A model generated the notes under the pieces. It ran no database searches and was not told the origin of the DNA. It saw nothing but the letters and a program-made list of their open reading frames with translations. From NCBI GenBank assembly GCA_937941245.1, contig CALDYC010000120.1:1-33391 (forward strand): DNA of 33,391 bases, given 5' to 3'. Shown piece after piece: positions 24,281-31,642 of this stretch. The translations under genes were made by a program, and so were the position numbers. Position 1 is the first letter of the stretch, and every line of letters begins with the position of its first letter. The DNA is from an uncultured Acidimicrobiales bacterium (GTDB lineage: Bacteria; Actinomycetota; Acidimicrobiia; Acidimicrobiales; UBA10347).

Positions 24281-25408
24281 ATGCTGAACCGACTCGACGA
24301 CTATCCGATTCACCAGACCTCCGAGCCCCTGGCCCATCCGGCCACATCCGACGCGAACTTCTATGACCGAACCTGGTTTAACGGCTACTCGGCTGACGCA
24401 AGTCGCTATTTCGGCGCAGGCTTGGCCGTCTACCCACATCGTGGAATCATCGACTGCGCGTTCAGCACCGTCGAAGCTGATGGCCGCCAACATTGCTTCT
24501 TTGGATCAGCGCTGGCCCCACAAGAACGCACCGACACAACCGTCGGGCCGTTCCGTCTCGAGATCATTGAGCCGCTGCGCCAGGCGCGACTCATTCTTGA
24601 TGACAACGAAACCGGGTTGGCATGCGACATGACTTTTTCGGCCCGCACGTCGGCCTTGCAGGAAGCACGTCAGATCTTGTGGCACGGCACGCAGCGGACA
24701 ATGGACGCGACCCGGTTTGCTCAATTCGGTTGCTGGCAGGGAACGGTCAGCACACCCGACGGCGATTTCACGATTGACGAGCAGAACTGGCACGGCACCA
24801 AGGACCGGTCATGGGGGGTGCGGCGAGTCGGAGAGCGGGTGCAGCTCGGTGCCCCGAAGCCGTTCAAGAGTTTCTTTTTTCTGTGGGCTCCGCTCATTTG
24901 GGAAGACCACGTGTCACATGCTGTTTTCTTCGACGGCGCTCGCGGCGAGGCGCTAGTACGCGAAGGCTTGACTGCGCCACTGTTCCACTCACCCGACGAG
25001 ATCCCGGACGAGCTGGCCGACGTGGCAACCCCGATGGGTGCCGCCGTCCACCGGGTGACCTATCACCGCGGCACTCGGCTGGCTTCACAAGCCGAGGTCG
25101 ATCTGATCGATGTATATGGGGTAACCCGCACGATCACGCTCGACCCCAAACTGCGCTTCCACATGAAAGGACTCGGCTACGGGCACCCCGAGTGGCCCCA
25201 GGGTGCATGGAAGGGCGAACTCGCGATCGGCGGTGAGAGTTTCGACCCCACCGATCTTGACCTTCTTGCACCCGAGAACCTGCATGTGCAACAGATCTGC
25301 GTCGCGACTGACGGTACCCAGACGGGTATCGGTGCTCTGGAGCAGATCGTCGTCGGTCCCTACGAACCTGCCGGGTTCACCGATTTTCTCGATGGCGCTT
25401 CTGGTTAG
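24281..25408 (+). CDS. DUF7064/7065-like (AttH/CrtC-type) protein
   Basis: A 375-aa soluble protein that resembles the actinobacterial family formerly grouped with AttH/hydroxyneurosporene-synthase-like lipocalin-fold proteins. Typical segments are DANFYDRTWFNGYSAD near the N terminus, VYPHRGIIDCAF, VGPFRLEIIEPLRQARLIL, MDATRFAQFGCWQG and HGTKDRSWGVRRVGER. These proteins form paired beta-barrel domains; members are found in lipid and steroid clusters, but the activity is not established. GGAG 6 nt before ATG supports the start. It follows the 2OG oxygenase by 77 bp on the same strand and may be co-transcribed, so both may act on the same hydrophobic compound (inference). Confidence 0.65.
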   Translation: MLNRLDDYPIHQTSEPLAHPATSDANFYDRTWFNGYSADASRYFGAGLAVYPHRGIIDCAFSTVEADGRQHCFFGSALAPQERTDTTVGPFRLEIIEPLRQARLILDDNETGLACDMTFSARTSALQEARQILWHGTQRTMDATRFAQFGCWQGTVSTPDGDFTIDEQNWHGTKDRSWGVRRVGERVQLGAPKPFKSFFFLWAPLIWEDHVSHAVFFDGARGEALVREGLTAPLFHSPDEIPDELADVATPMGAAVHRVTYHRGTRLASQAEVDLIDVYGVTRTITLDPKLRFHMKGLGYGHPEWPQGAWKGELAIGGESFDPTDLDLLAPENLHVQQICVATDGTQTGIGALEQIVVGPYEPAGFTDFLDGASG

Positions 25409-25434
25409 CCGTCTCCGACGACAACAAACGCGCA

Positions 25435-25470
25435 CTACTCGCCGCCGACTGACGAGCCTGCGACGAGTAG
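25435..25470. terminator. Hairpin between convergent genes
   Basis: CTACTCG (25435-25441) pairs with CGAGTAG (25464-25470), and the stem can extend past one mismatch by two more pairs. It lies in the 90-bp gap between the convergent DUF7064-like and repeat-protein genes, so it could stop transcription in both directions. No T-run is present. Confidence 0.35.
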
Positions 25471-25498
25471 CGTTGGCGACTGGTTGCCCGCAATTCGG

Positions 25499-26044
25499 TT
25501 AGCGGTGAATGCCGCAGGTCTTGATCCGCAGGGTGTTGCATAGGTCGGCGATAGCCGCCCGCGGGCCGCACCAGTCAAGGTCCGGCCGGATAGCGCACGG
25601 ATGAGGATGGACACAGATCGTTGGTCCTGCCGGTAAGCGAATGGCTGAACACAGCACGGTCGATTTCGTCGACGTCGCCACGTCCCAGCACTCGCCGGTC
25701 TGGATCAGACACGCTGCGCTGGACGCGTGTGCGGTCAGCACCGCTGGCTGTGTGGCCACGTCCCAGCACTCGCCGGTCTGGATTAGACACGCTGCGCTCG
25801 ACGCGTTCGCCGTCAGCACCGCTTGCGGTGTAGCCACGTCCCAGCAGTCGCCGGTCTGGATCAGACACGCTGCGCTCGACGCGTTCGCCGTGAGAACCCC
25901 TTGCTGAGGCGCCGGCTCGTCTGCTGATGCTTGCGGAGCGCTCAAAACAAACAGGCTGGCCAGCATGAGCAGCGCTGCAAAGACAATGGCGCTGATCTTG
26001 AGCGAAGGTTGGGTGGGTTGAGCGGATGTGTATTTCGACCTCAT
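25499..26044 (-). CDS. Secreted Cys-rich protein with three 26-residue repeats
   Basis: A 181-aa protein that I do not recognise. It has an export signal (Lys-containing N terminus, hydrophobic core ISAIVFAALLMLASLFVL, cleavage-like APQASA-DE at about residue 41). Three tandem 26-residue repeats follow (about 50-75, 76-101, 102-127), each beginning VLTA and containing SSAACLIQTG then (E/D)CWDVAT, so each repeat has the pair C-x6-C. The last 54 residues hold six more Cys and Pro/His (TICVHPHPCAI, DLDWCG). With 12 Cys after the signal, it would be disulfide-bonded outside the cell. ATG 26044 is supported by GAGG just upstream. It could be a surface or matrix protein, or a multi-copy peptide precursor; no processing enzyme is adjacent. 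Confidence 0.7.
   Translation of the reverse strand: MRSKYTSAQPTQPSLKISAIVFAALLMLASLFVLSAPQASADEPAPQQGVLTANASSAACLIQTGDCWDVATPQAVLTANASSAACLIQTGECWDVATQPAVLTAHASSAACLIQTGECWDVATSTKSTVLCSAIRLPAGPTICVHPHPCAIRPDLDWCGPRAAIADLCNTLRIKTCGIHR
25677..25910 (-). repeat. Three tandem 78-bp coding repeats
   Basis: Units at 25677-25754, 25755-25832 and 25833-25910 are each 78 bp (26 codons) in the secreted Cys-rich protein gene. Neighbouring units differ at about 8-9 of 78 positions, mostly near the unit ends and at the third codon position, so duplication looks fairly recent and the reading frame has been kept. Confidence 0.9.
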
Positions 26045-26120
26045 GGGGGCCTCACGTTCTGACAAGTGGGTGATTCGAGATCAAAACTAGGGATGGGCAC
26101 ATCTACTGTCTGTAAGTCAC

Positions 26121-26891
26121 TTGATCCAAATTGGGTACGCGTGGGGTATGTGGCAGGTCAGGGTCTTCTCAGGGGAAGCCCTGATTGTGGCTCAAGGCTT
26201 CGAGAACGTGCCATTTGTTGAGGAGGATTCTGGCGGGCGACAAGGGATCGGCGCGCATCGGGGCGACCGTGACTGGGTTGCACAAAACGGCTTTGGGTTC
26301 GCACCGGTGCTGTTTGCTTCCGGGCAGTTCGTTGCTGATCCCGACGATCCGAATGTCGAGTATCTCGCAGGGCTTCCTGAAGGAAGCCGACTGGCGTGGG
26401 AAGCGGCCCTATGGGGCGACGAGGTTGAAGATGGCCCGAACGATCCGTTGTCCTGTTTCGGTCAAGCTGAGCGCGAAGTGTTTGGCTTTTTTGACGATCT
26501 AGAAGACGCCTACTTTCAGTACATCGCTCGTGTCGAGAGTGATCCACAGTCCGTTGCGCTCGATCGCGAATGGTCGGCATGCATGCGCGCAAGCGGATTC
26601 GAGTTCGATGACACTCGCGAGCTACTCGCAGCCGTTGCTGAAAACGTCAATCAGGTAAGTCCTGCACTACAGATCGAGCTTGCGGCAGGCGACACTGCGA
26701 TCTCATTCGAGGGTGACCCAGTCTTTGATCCAGATCTCGTTGCTCAGGCTCAAGACGAAGAAGTTCGAATGGCGCTTGCCGAGTTCGACTGCTCGCTTGA
26801 GCAACAACAGGCTCGTCAAGACATTGACTTCCGGTATCAGCAGCAAATGGTCGACGAGAACTTCGAGGCCTTATCGGCCTGGAACAACTGA
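26121..26891 (+). CDS. Truncated paralogue of the Cys-motif lipoprotein
   Basis: Up to 256 aa, starting at TTG 26121 or, more plausibly, ATG 26148. The C-terminal part matches the lipoprotein at 8984-10213 along its length: GFENVPF against GFEYIPG, LDREWSACMRASGFEF against IEREWSACMAEAGFNY, RMALAEFDC against the VATASFVC region, and the end VDENFEAL against VEENRDTL. Three of the four Cys motifs remain, but the first (CMQDQGF) has become LIVAQGF, and the signal peptide, lipobox and acidic linker are missing; an in-frame TAG lies at 26088. Without export, the Cys pairs would not form disulfides, so this may be a decaying gene. The reading frame is otherwise intact, so recent truncation or a cytoplasmic role are both possible. 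Confidence 0.55.
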   Translation: MIQIGYAWGMWQVRVFSGEALIVAQGFENVPFVEEDSGGRQGIGAHRGDRDWVAQNGFGFAPVLFASGQFVADPDDPNVEYLAGLPEGSRLAWEAALWGDEVEDGPNDPLSCFGQAEREVFGFFDDLEDAYFQYIARVESDPQSVALDREWSACMRASGFEFDDTRELLAAVAENVNQVSPALQIELAAGDTAISFEGDPVFDPDLVAQAQDEEVRMALAEFDCSLEQQQARQDIDFRYQQQMVDENFEALSAWNN

Positions 26892-26960
26892 AGTCTGGGC
26901 AGGCGGCCCGTCGACGAGGCTCGCCGGTCGCGGGTTGGATTGTCCGGTAACTTCGCCGCC

Positions 26961-28484
26961 ATGGCATTTGAGACCGTGACCGGGTACTGCTGGCCGCAAT
27001 CGACCAAGGTCGGTGAGACGGTTGATCTGCACATCTCGTCGGCTGGCGGTCGAGCGACGTCGATCGAGGTGGCCCGTGTCGGAGGCGAACGAACCGTCGT
27101 TCTCTCGGTTGATTCGATTGCCGCCGCAGAACATCTAACGCCCGCCGATGCAGCGTCTCACGGATGTGGCTGGCCGGTTGCATTTCGCCTTGAGGTCAGC
27201 CCCGATTGGCGGTCGGGGTACTACGAAGTGGTCTTGTCCATCGATGTTGATGGACGGACTCGTTCGAGTCACGCGTTCTTTGTTGTTCGCCCAGATCCAA
27301 CGACCACGACCGCGCGCATGTTGCTAGCGCTTGGGACCAATACCTGGCATGCGTACAACGACTTTGGTGGCCCCAACCTCTACACGGGAGGTACGCAGGT
27401 TTCGTTGCAGCGACCAATGGCTCGCGGCTACTTGGCCAAACCTGACGGGGCTGGTCAGCGGGTCACATCGCTGTTTCCTCCCGACGAGCAGTCGGCGTCG
27501 CACGTTGGGTACAACATCATGAACCACTTGTCGCCCTATGCCGGGTCGGCGGGGTGGCCGAATTGGGAGCTTCCGTTCGTTCGGTGGGCCGAGCTTGCGG
27601 GCTTCGAGCTAGATGTGGTCACGAACCCGGATCTCGAAGACCATCCGGATCTCCTCGGTTCGGACTCGCCGTACAACCTGTATCTGTCAATCGGTCATGA
27701 TGAGTACTGGTCGGGAGCGATGCGGGACACGGTCGAGGGGTTTATCGGCCATGGCGGCAATGCTGTCTTCTTCTCGGGAAACACCGCGTTTTGGCAGGTC
27801 CGTCATGAGGCTGAAACACCTCAAGGGCCGGCAGCAACGATGGTCGCTTACAAGGGAGCGTTCAAGCGGGATCCGGTGTTCGACACAGATCAGCAGGCAT
27901 CGCTGACCACGATTTGGTCCGACCATTTGCTTGATCGCCCGGAGAACCATATGACCGGAGTGAGCTTCGCCCGAGGCGGCTATCACCGCATCGGCAAACG
28001 AGTCACCAGGGGCGCTGGCGGTTACACAATTCACCGCGCTGGCCATTGGATCTTTGACGGAACGGGGCTTGACTACGGCGACGTATTCGGAGCCGACGCC
28101 ACCATCGTTGGCTATGAATGTGACGGGTGCGATTTCACGTATCGCGACGGCCTGCCGTATCCGACCGGCGCTGACGGCACACCAAAGAACTTCGACATTC
28201 TGGGCACGGCACCAGCAGCGCACTTCACACGTTCCACGGCGTCGCGACCGCCGGCAGACGGCGTGCCCGCTGAGGATGAGTTCATTGCCTCACGACTGTT
28301 CGGCACTCGTGACGTCGAGTCTGTCAACCGCATCGCCCACGGTCACGCCGTGCTCGGCAGCTACGTGTCGTCCGGCGGTGGCACCGTGATCACCTCAGGA
28401 AGCACCGACTGGGTGTGGGGTTTGGCGGAACGTGACGCACAGGTCGAACAGGTGACCCGGAACATCTTCACTCGGCTGGGCTGA
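26961..28484 (+). CDS. N,N-dimethylformamidase large-subunit-like protein
   Basis: About 507 aa related to the C-terminal part of the N,N-dimethylformamidase large subunit (DMFase, about 760 aa). An Ig-like N-terminal part (SGYYEVVLSIDVDG ... SHAFFVVRP) leads to the catalytic region: LGTNTWHAYNDFGGPNLY, SIGHDEYWS and VFFSGNTAFWQVR. DMFase has a mononuclear iron held by Tyr residues plus a His and Glu; the HDE in SIGHDEYWS and the Tyr residues in the AYNDFGGPNLY segment look like these ligands. Hydrolysis of a small N-substituted amide is therefore likely, though not necessarily dimethylformamide. No gene for the DMFase small subunit is found here. The start is uncertain: ATG 26961 lacks a ribosome site and TTG 26940 is the alternative. 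Confidence 0.75.
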   Translation: MAFETVTGYCWPQSTKVGETVDLHISSAGGRATSIEVARVGGERTVVLSVDSIAAAEHLTPADAASHGCGWPVAFRLEVSPDWRSGYYEVVLSIDVDGRTRSSHAFFVVRPDPTTTTARMLLALGTNTWHAYNDFGGPNLYTGGTQVSLQRPMARGYLAKPDGAGQRVTSLFPPDEQSASHVGYNIMNHLSPYAGSAGWPNWELPFVRWAELAGFELDVVTNPDLEDHPDLLGSDSPYNLYLSIGHDEYWSGAMRDTVEGFIGHGGNAVFFSGNTAFWQVRHEAETPQGPAATMVAYKGAFKRDPVFDTDQQASLTTIWSDHLLDRPENHMTGVSFARGGYHRIGKRVTRGAGGYTIHRAGHWIFDGTGLDYGDVFGADATIVGYECDGCDFTYRDGLPYPTGADGTPKNFDILGTAPAAHFTRSTASRPPADGVPAEDEFIASRLFGTRDVESVNRIAHGHAVLGSYVSSGGGTVITSGSTDWVWGLAERDAQVEQVTRNIFTRLG

Positions 28485-28576
28485 TTGATCAAGTGACAGT
28501 GCAGAACCGGGTAAGAACCCCTTAAACACTGCGTCGGCAACGTCTCGCTCGGGCTACGCAACGTCATAGTGCACGC

Positions 28577-29938
28577 ATGCAACCGACTTCCGTTTCGTTT
28601 CGAAAGACGCTCGCCGCGTGCCTCGCTGCCATGGCTCTTCTGGCAACCGCATGTGGCGGTAGCGAGGCATCTGACAGCGCCGACGACGGCTCGCCCGCAG
28701 CGGTGGACGCTGGCGGAGCCACTGCCACGGTCGGTACTGAACTACCGACTACCCAAGCTCTGGCCGTCGATCCGTCCGAACCTTCAGCAGATGCGACGGC
28801 TGCAGTCGTCGCCGATGTGGCACAGCCATCCGGGGACGATGCGTCGGTAGAAGACACCATCGCTGAGCCGGGCGGTTCGGCCGCTGATGGCGAACCGGCG
28901 AGTGCCGGTGATGTCGACGACAGCGACGCTGCGTCCGCGGTCGACAGCAGTGGCAGCGAGTCCAGCACACTGACAAGTTCGGCCAACATCGCTGGCGACA
29001 CAACTGCGGGGATCCAAGCGGCCCAGTGGTCCTCGAACGTGAGCATCTCGTGGGCCAGCGGCTCGATCCAGTGGGCGAGCGATGGGCTTCCGTCTCACGA
29101 AGTTGCTGACGTCTATGCGATCCCTGAAGGACCCGGTCAGCTCGTAGCGACACCCGCTGCGGAGGTCGTGACAGCGACCCCAGTTGATGTCACGATTCCC
29201 CTCAATCCGGTCTGGAGCGAGACGCCAACAGATACGCCACTCGGCACGATCGGTGTGATGGTGAGCGGGGCGGTGTTGTTCAACGACTACGAAGGAGACC
29301 AAGTCACGGTGGCGCTCGATGACAACTTCGTCGTCGATGGAGCTCCTTTCGTAGACGCCTGCAATGGGCACCCGGTTGGCTTTGGCGGGTCGTATCACTA
29401 CCACGGCGTGCCGTATTGCATCACCGACGCTGTCGATACAGCTGGTCAGCACTCGACGATCATCGGACTGCTGCTCGACGGGTTCCCGATCTATGGACCG
29501 AACGACGTTGACGGAGCTCGGGTAACGAACGCTGACCTCGACGAATGCGGGGGCCACGTTGGTCCGACCCCTGAGTTCCCGGACGGGATCTACCACTACC
29601 ACTTGACCGACGACGAAGCGCCGTACTCAATCGATTGCTTTCACGGCGAGATCGACGCGTCTTCCATGCAGCGTGGCGGTGGCGGACAGGGCCCTCCTGG
29701 CGGACAGGGTGCCGGCGATCGTCAAGCGCCGGCCGAAGGTGGTGGCGCCGCTACCGATCGAGGAGGGCCTCCAGGGGGACTGCCTGACTTTGGCCAAGCA
29801 GCCGCTGCTCTTGGCATTTCCGAACAGGAGCTGATCGATGCACTTGGTACGCCGCCGGACCTCGCTGCTGCAGCGACGACACTCGGGATTTCGCTCGACG
29901 AGTTGACTGCCATCCTTCCGCCTCCGCCGGGTGGCTGA
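28577..29938 (+). CDS. YHYH-domain lipoprotein
   Basis: A 453-aa predicted lipoprotein: signal peptide with lipobox ATAC (Cys26), then a Ser/Asp/Ala-rich disordered linker of about 110 aa. The folded part is a YHYH domain (PF14240-type), with GGSYHYHGVPYC (YHYH at about 273-276), LLLDGFPIYGPND and DGIYHYHLTDD (YHYH at about 339-342), ending in CFHGE. The His/Tyr clusters suggest metal binding; the biochemical role of the family is not established. After a Gly/Pro/Gln-rich stretch the tail has two similar helices, ALGISEQELIDALG and TLGISLDELTAILP. It follows the DMFase-like gene by 92 bp on the same strand and precedes the propeller-like gene by 34 bp. Confidence 0.85.
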   Translation: MQPTSVSFRKTLAACLAAMALLATACGGSEASDSADDGSPAAVDAGGATATVGTELPTTQALAVDPSEPSADATAAVVADVAQPSGDDASVEDTIAEPGGSAADGEPASAGDVDDSDAASAVDSSGSESSTLTSSANIAGDTTAGIQAAQWSSNVSISWASGSIQWASDGLPSHEVADVYAIPEGPGQLVATPAAEVVTATPVDVTIPLNPVWSETPTDTPLGTIGVMVSGAVLFNDYEGDQVTVALDDNFVVDGAPFVDACNGHPVGFGGSYHYHGVPYCITDAVDTAGQHSTIIGLLLDGFPIYGPNDVDGARVTNADLDECGGHVGPTPEFPDGIYHYHLTDDEAPYSIDCFHGEIDASSMQRGGGGQGPPGGQGAGDRQAPAEGGGAATDRGGPPGGLPDFGQAAAALGISEQELIDALGTPPDLAAAATTLGISLDELTAILPPPPGG

Positions 29939-29972
29939 GGCGAATCGGTACCTGGTGGCGAGAGAGTAAGCA

Positions 29973-31034
29973 GTGGCGTTGTCTGCCCGAGTGTGGCGCA
30001 TGATCTCTCAGGTAGCTGGCGTGGGTCTGGTTCTCACCGTTGCTGTCGGGGTTTGGCTGGTTTCGTGGCCGCCCGACGAGCCGCCTGCTCCAGCGCTTCC
30101 TGACATGGCGACGCAGTTCTCGCTTGACCTGAAGATCATCGGCGAGGTCGATGCTGATCCGGTGTTCGTCGTCGAACAGCGAGCGCAACCGAACTACAGA
30201 ATCTTTGCGTTCGACCCAATCAGCGGTGAACAACAGACGATCTATTCGGTACCTGAATCGTCGGTGATTCAAGGTCTGGCACTCAGCCCAGACAGGTCAA
30301 CCCTCGCTGTGGCATATGCAGACAACTACGGGGTGGACGGAAACCAGCTGGTCATGCTCGACGTTGCGTCGGGTGAAATTGAGTCGATTACGACAGCTCA
30401 ACTGGGCCACTGGCTGGTTGATCTCGTATGGGCCCCAGGTGGCGACGAGGTATACGCCACCGAGGTCGTCAACGCTGACGATGGTGAGCGACTCAGCGTC
30501 GTTGGAATCGACGCGAGCTCCGGCGAGGAAACAATGCGGGCCGACAACGCCATGAATCCGGCGCCGACTGGTGACGCCGTGCTCGTGCTCGATGTGGGCC
30601 AGCAGAATGCTCGAAGCTTGATCCGCAACGTCGCGGCGGACGGGTCCGACGCGAACCTCGAGGTGAGCGAGGGTCTCGTAGATCTGGATCACCTGTTGTA
30701 CGACGCAGAGGCCGATGTGGCCATCGTTGCGGTGCTGAAAGGTGCCGATTCGTCGGGCGTCGCTCTTGGGGCTCAAGCCGATGCCCACGGCAGCCACGAT
30801 GTTGTTTCCACCTGGTGGGCTGGATCTGTCGCCGGTGGTCAATCCTCGTCGATCGGAAGCGAACCCGACAGCGACGTCGTGTACGACGCGGTGATCTCGG
30901 GGGACTGGATCGTCAGCGTGACGGGTGAGGGTCTCAGCTTTGAAGATGTCGGAATCGCTTCGGGCGATCCGAAGTTCGAGCCACGTCTCGTTGATGTGGT
31001 GTTCTCGAGGGCCCTGAGGTTCGTCGCTGGTTGA
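29973..31034 (+). CDS. Membrane-anchored beta-propeller-like protein
   Basis: A 353-aa protein with one N-terminal membrane helix (ISQVAGVGLVLTVAVGVWLV, about residues 11-30), a Pro-rich spacer and an outward-facing domain built of repeated strands resembling TolB/WD40-type propellers: FAFDPISGEQQTIYSV, LALSPDRSTLAVAYA, LVWAPGGDEVYATEV and VVGIDASSGEET. These carry the S-P/A-x-G/D-D pattern of propeller blades. GTG 29973, with GAGAG upstream, is used as start; it lies 34 bp after the YHYH gene, so the two envelope proteins are probably co-expressed. Function is unknown; binding of a partner or ligand at the cell surface is the general role of such folds. Confidence 0.6.
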   Translation: MALSARVWRMISQVAGVGLVLTVAVGVWLVSWPPDEPPAPALPDMATQFSLDLKIIGEVDADPVFVVEQRAQPNYRIFAFDPISGEQQTIYSVPESSVIQGLALSPDRSTLAVAYADNYGVDGNQLVMLDVASGEIESITTAQLGHWLVDLVWAPGGDEVYATEVVNADDGERLSVVGIDASSGEETMRADNAMNPAPTGDAVLVLDVGQQNARSLIRNVAADGSDANLEVSEGLVDLDHLLYDAEADVAIVAVLKGADSSGVALGAQADAHGSHDVVSTWWAGSVAGGQSSSIGSEPDSDVVYDAVISGDWIVSVTGEGLSFEDVGIASGDPKFEPRLVDVVFSRALRFVAG

Positions 31035-31044
31035 GTGACTGTGG

Positions 31045-31536
31045 TCAGCCGGTGGTGCGGGTGGTGCGGGCACACCGTTCATCGAGCTGCTGGAGGGCTT
31101 GGCGCAGCTGACGTTCTGATTTGCGTTTGAGTAATGGCGCCGCCGGACGAGCCCACGGTGCGAGCTCAACGCCGATCGTGAAGTCAACACTACTTCCGCT
31201 GCCGAAAGGTGTGATCTCGACATGCTCGGCCATTGAGCGAATCAAGCCGATGTTGATATCGACGACAGTCATGCCCCAGCGCCGGCCCGGTTCCCATTCG
31301 GTGATCTTTTCTTCGACTTTGAATTGGTCCTGGTGGACAAAGCGGATCGAGTTGAGCCCGTGTGGCTCGTGCGAGATGTAGTTGCACGCTTTGAAGCCCG
31401 GAAACCACTCGGTCCAGGTCTCGCACTCCGCAAAGTGTGCCCAGACCGCTTGTGGGTTGGCGGCGAGTTCCGCTTGCACGTTGATCGTGATCGGTGCGGT
31501 GGCGATCCACTCGGTGGAGCGTTCGGTGACAGTCAT
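31045..31536 (-). CDS. SRPBCC (polyketide cyclase/START-like) family protein
   Basis: A 163-aa single-domain SRPBCC protein with the opening INVQAELAANPQAVWAHF, the segment CETWTEWFPGFKAC, and the long C-terminal helix that closes the hydrophobic cavity (ERQLRQALQQLDERC). Family members bind or act on hydrophobic ligands. ATG 31536 has GAGG 5 nt upstream. The gene is divergent from a TetR regulator across a 106-bp gap with two matching palindromes, a classic arrangement for a repressor and its target; the ligand of the repressor is probably a substrate of, or bound by, this protein (inference). It ends 10 bp from the convergent propeller gene. Confidence 0.83.
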   Translation of the reverse strand: MTVTERSTEWIATAPITINVQAELAANPQAVWAHFAECETWTEWFPGFKACNYISHEPHGLNSIRFVHQDQFKVEEKITEWEPGRRWGMTVVDINIGLIRSMAEHVEITPFGSGSSVDFTIGVELAPWARPAAPLLKRKSERQLRQALQQLDERCARTTRTTG

Positions 31537-31566
31537 GGGACCTCGCATGTAGGGGGGGGATAGAAC

Positions 31567-31600
31567 TGAACGTGTTCATAACCATAACTGAACTCGTTCA
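31567..31600 (+). promoter_or_regulatory. Twin palindromic operator for the TetR regulator
   Basis: TGAACGTGTTCA (31567-31578) and TGAACTCGTTCA (31589-31600) are two palindromes with identical arms TGAAC/GTTCA. They start 22 bp apart, about two helical turns, between the divergent SRPBCC and TetR genes. This is the expected form of a TetR-type operator binding two dimers on the same face of the DNA. Confidence 0.7.
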
Positions 31601-31642
31601 GGTAGCCAACAATGCTGGTAGATTGCGCCCGATGTCACACCA

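Noticed and set aside
25641-25907. Plus-strand open frame of 88 codons with internal repeats opposite the secreted Cys-rich protein
   Set aside because: It is the antisense of the 78-bp repeats. It has no signal peptide or ribosome site, whereas the minus frame has both and a sensible composition.
26158-26184. TTCTCAG inside a TCAGGG/CCCTGA dyad in the truncated paralogue
   Set aside because: It is a single box without a partner at 10-11 bp; one 7-mer is expected several times by chance in this window.
28784-29602. 272-codon minus-strand open frame opposite the YHYH lipoprotein
   Set aside because: Composition is Arg-rich and without motifs; the plus strand has a lipobox and two YHYH motifs.
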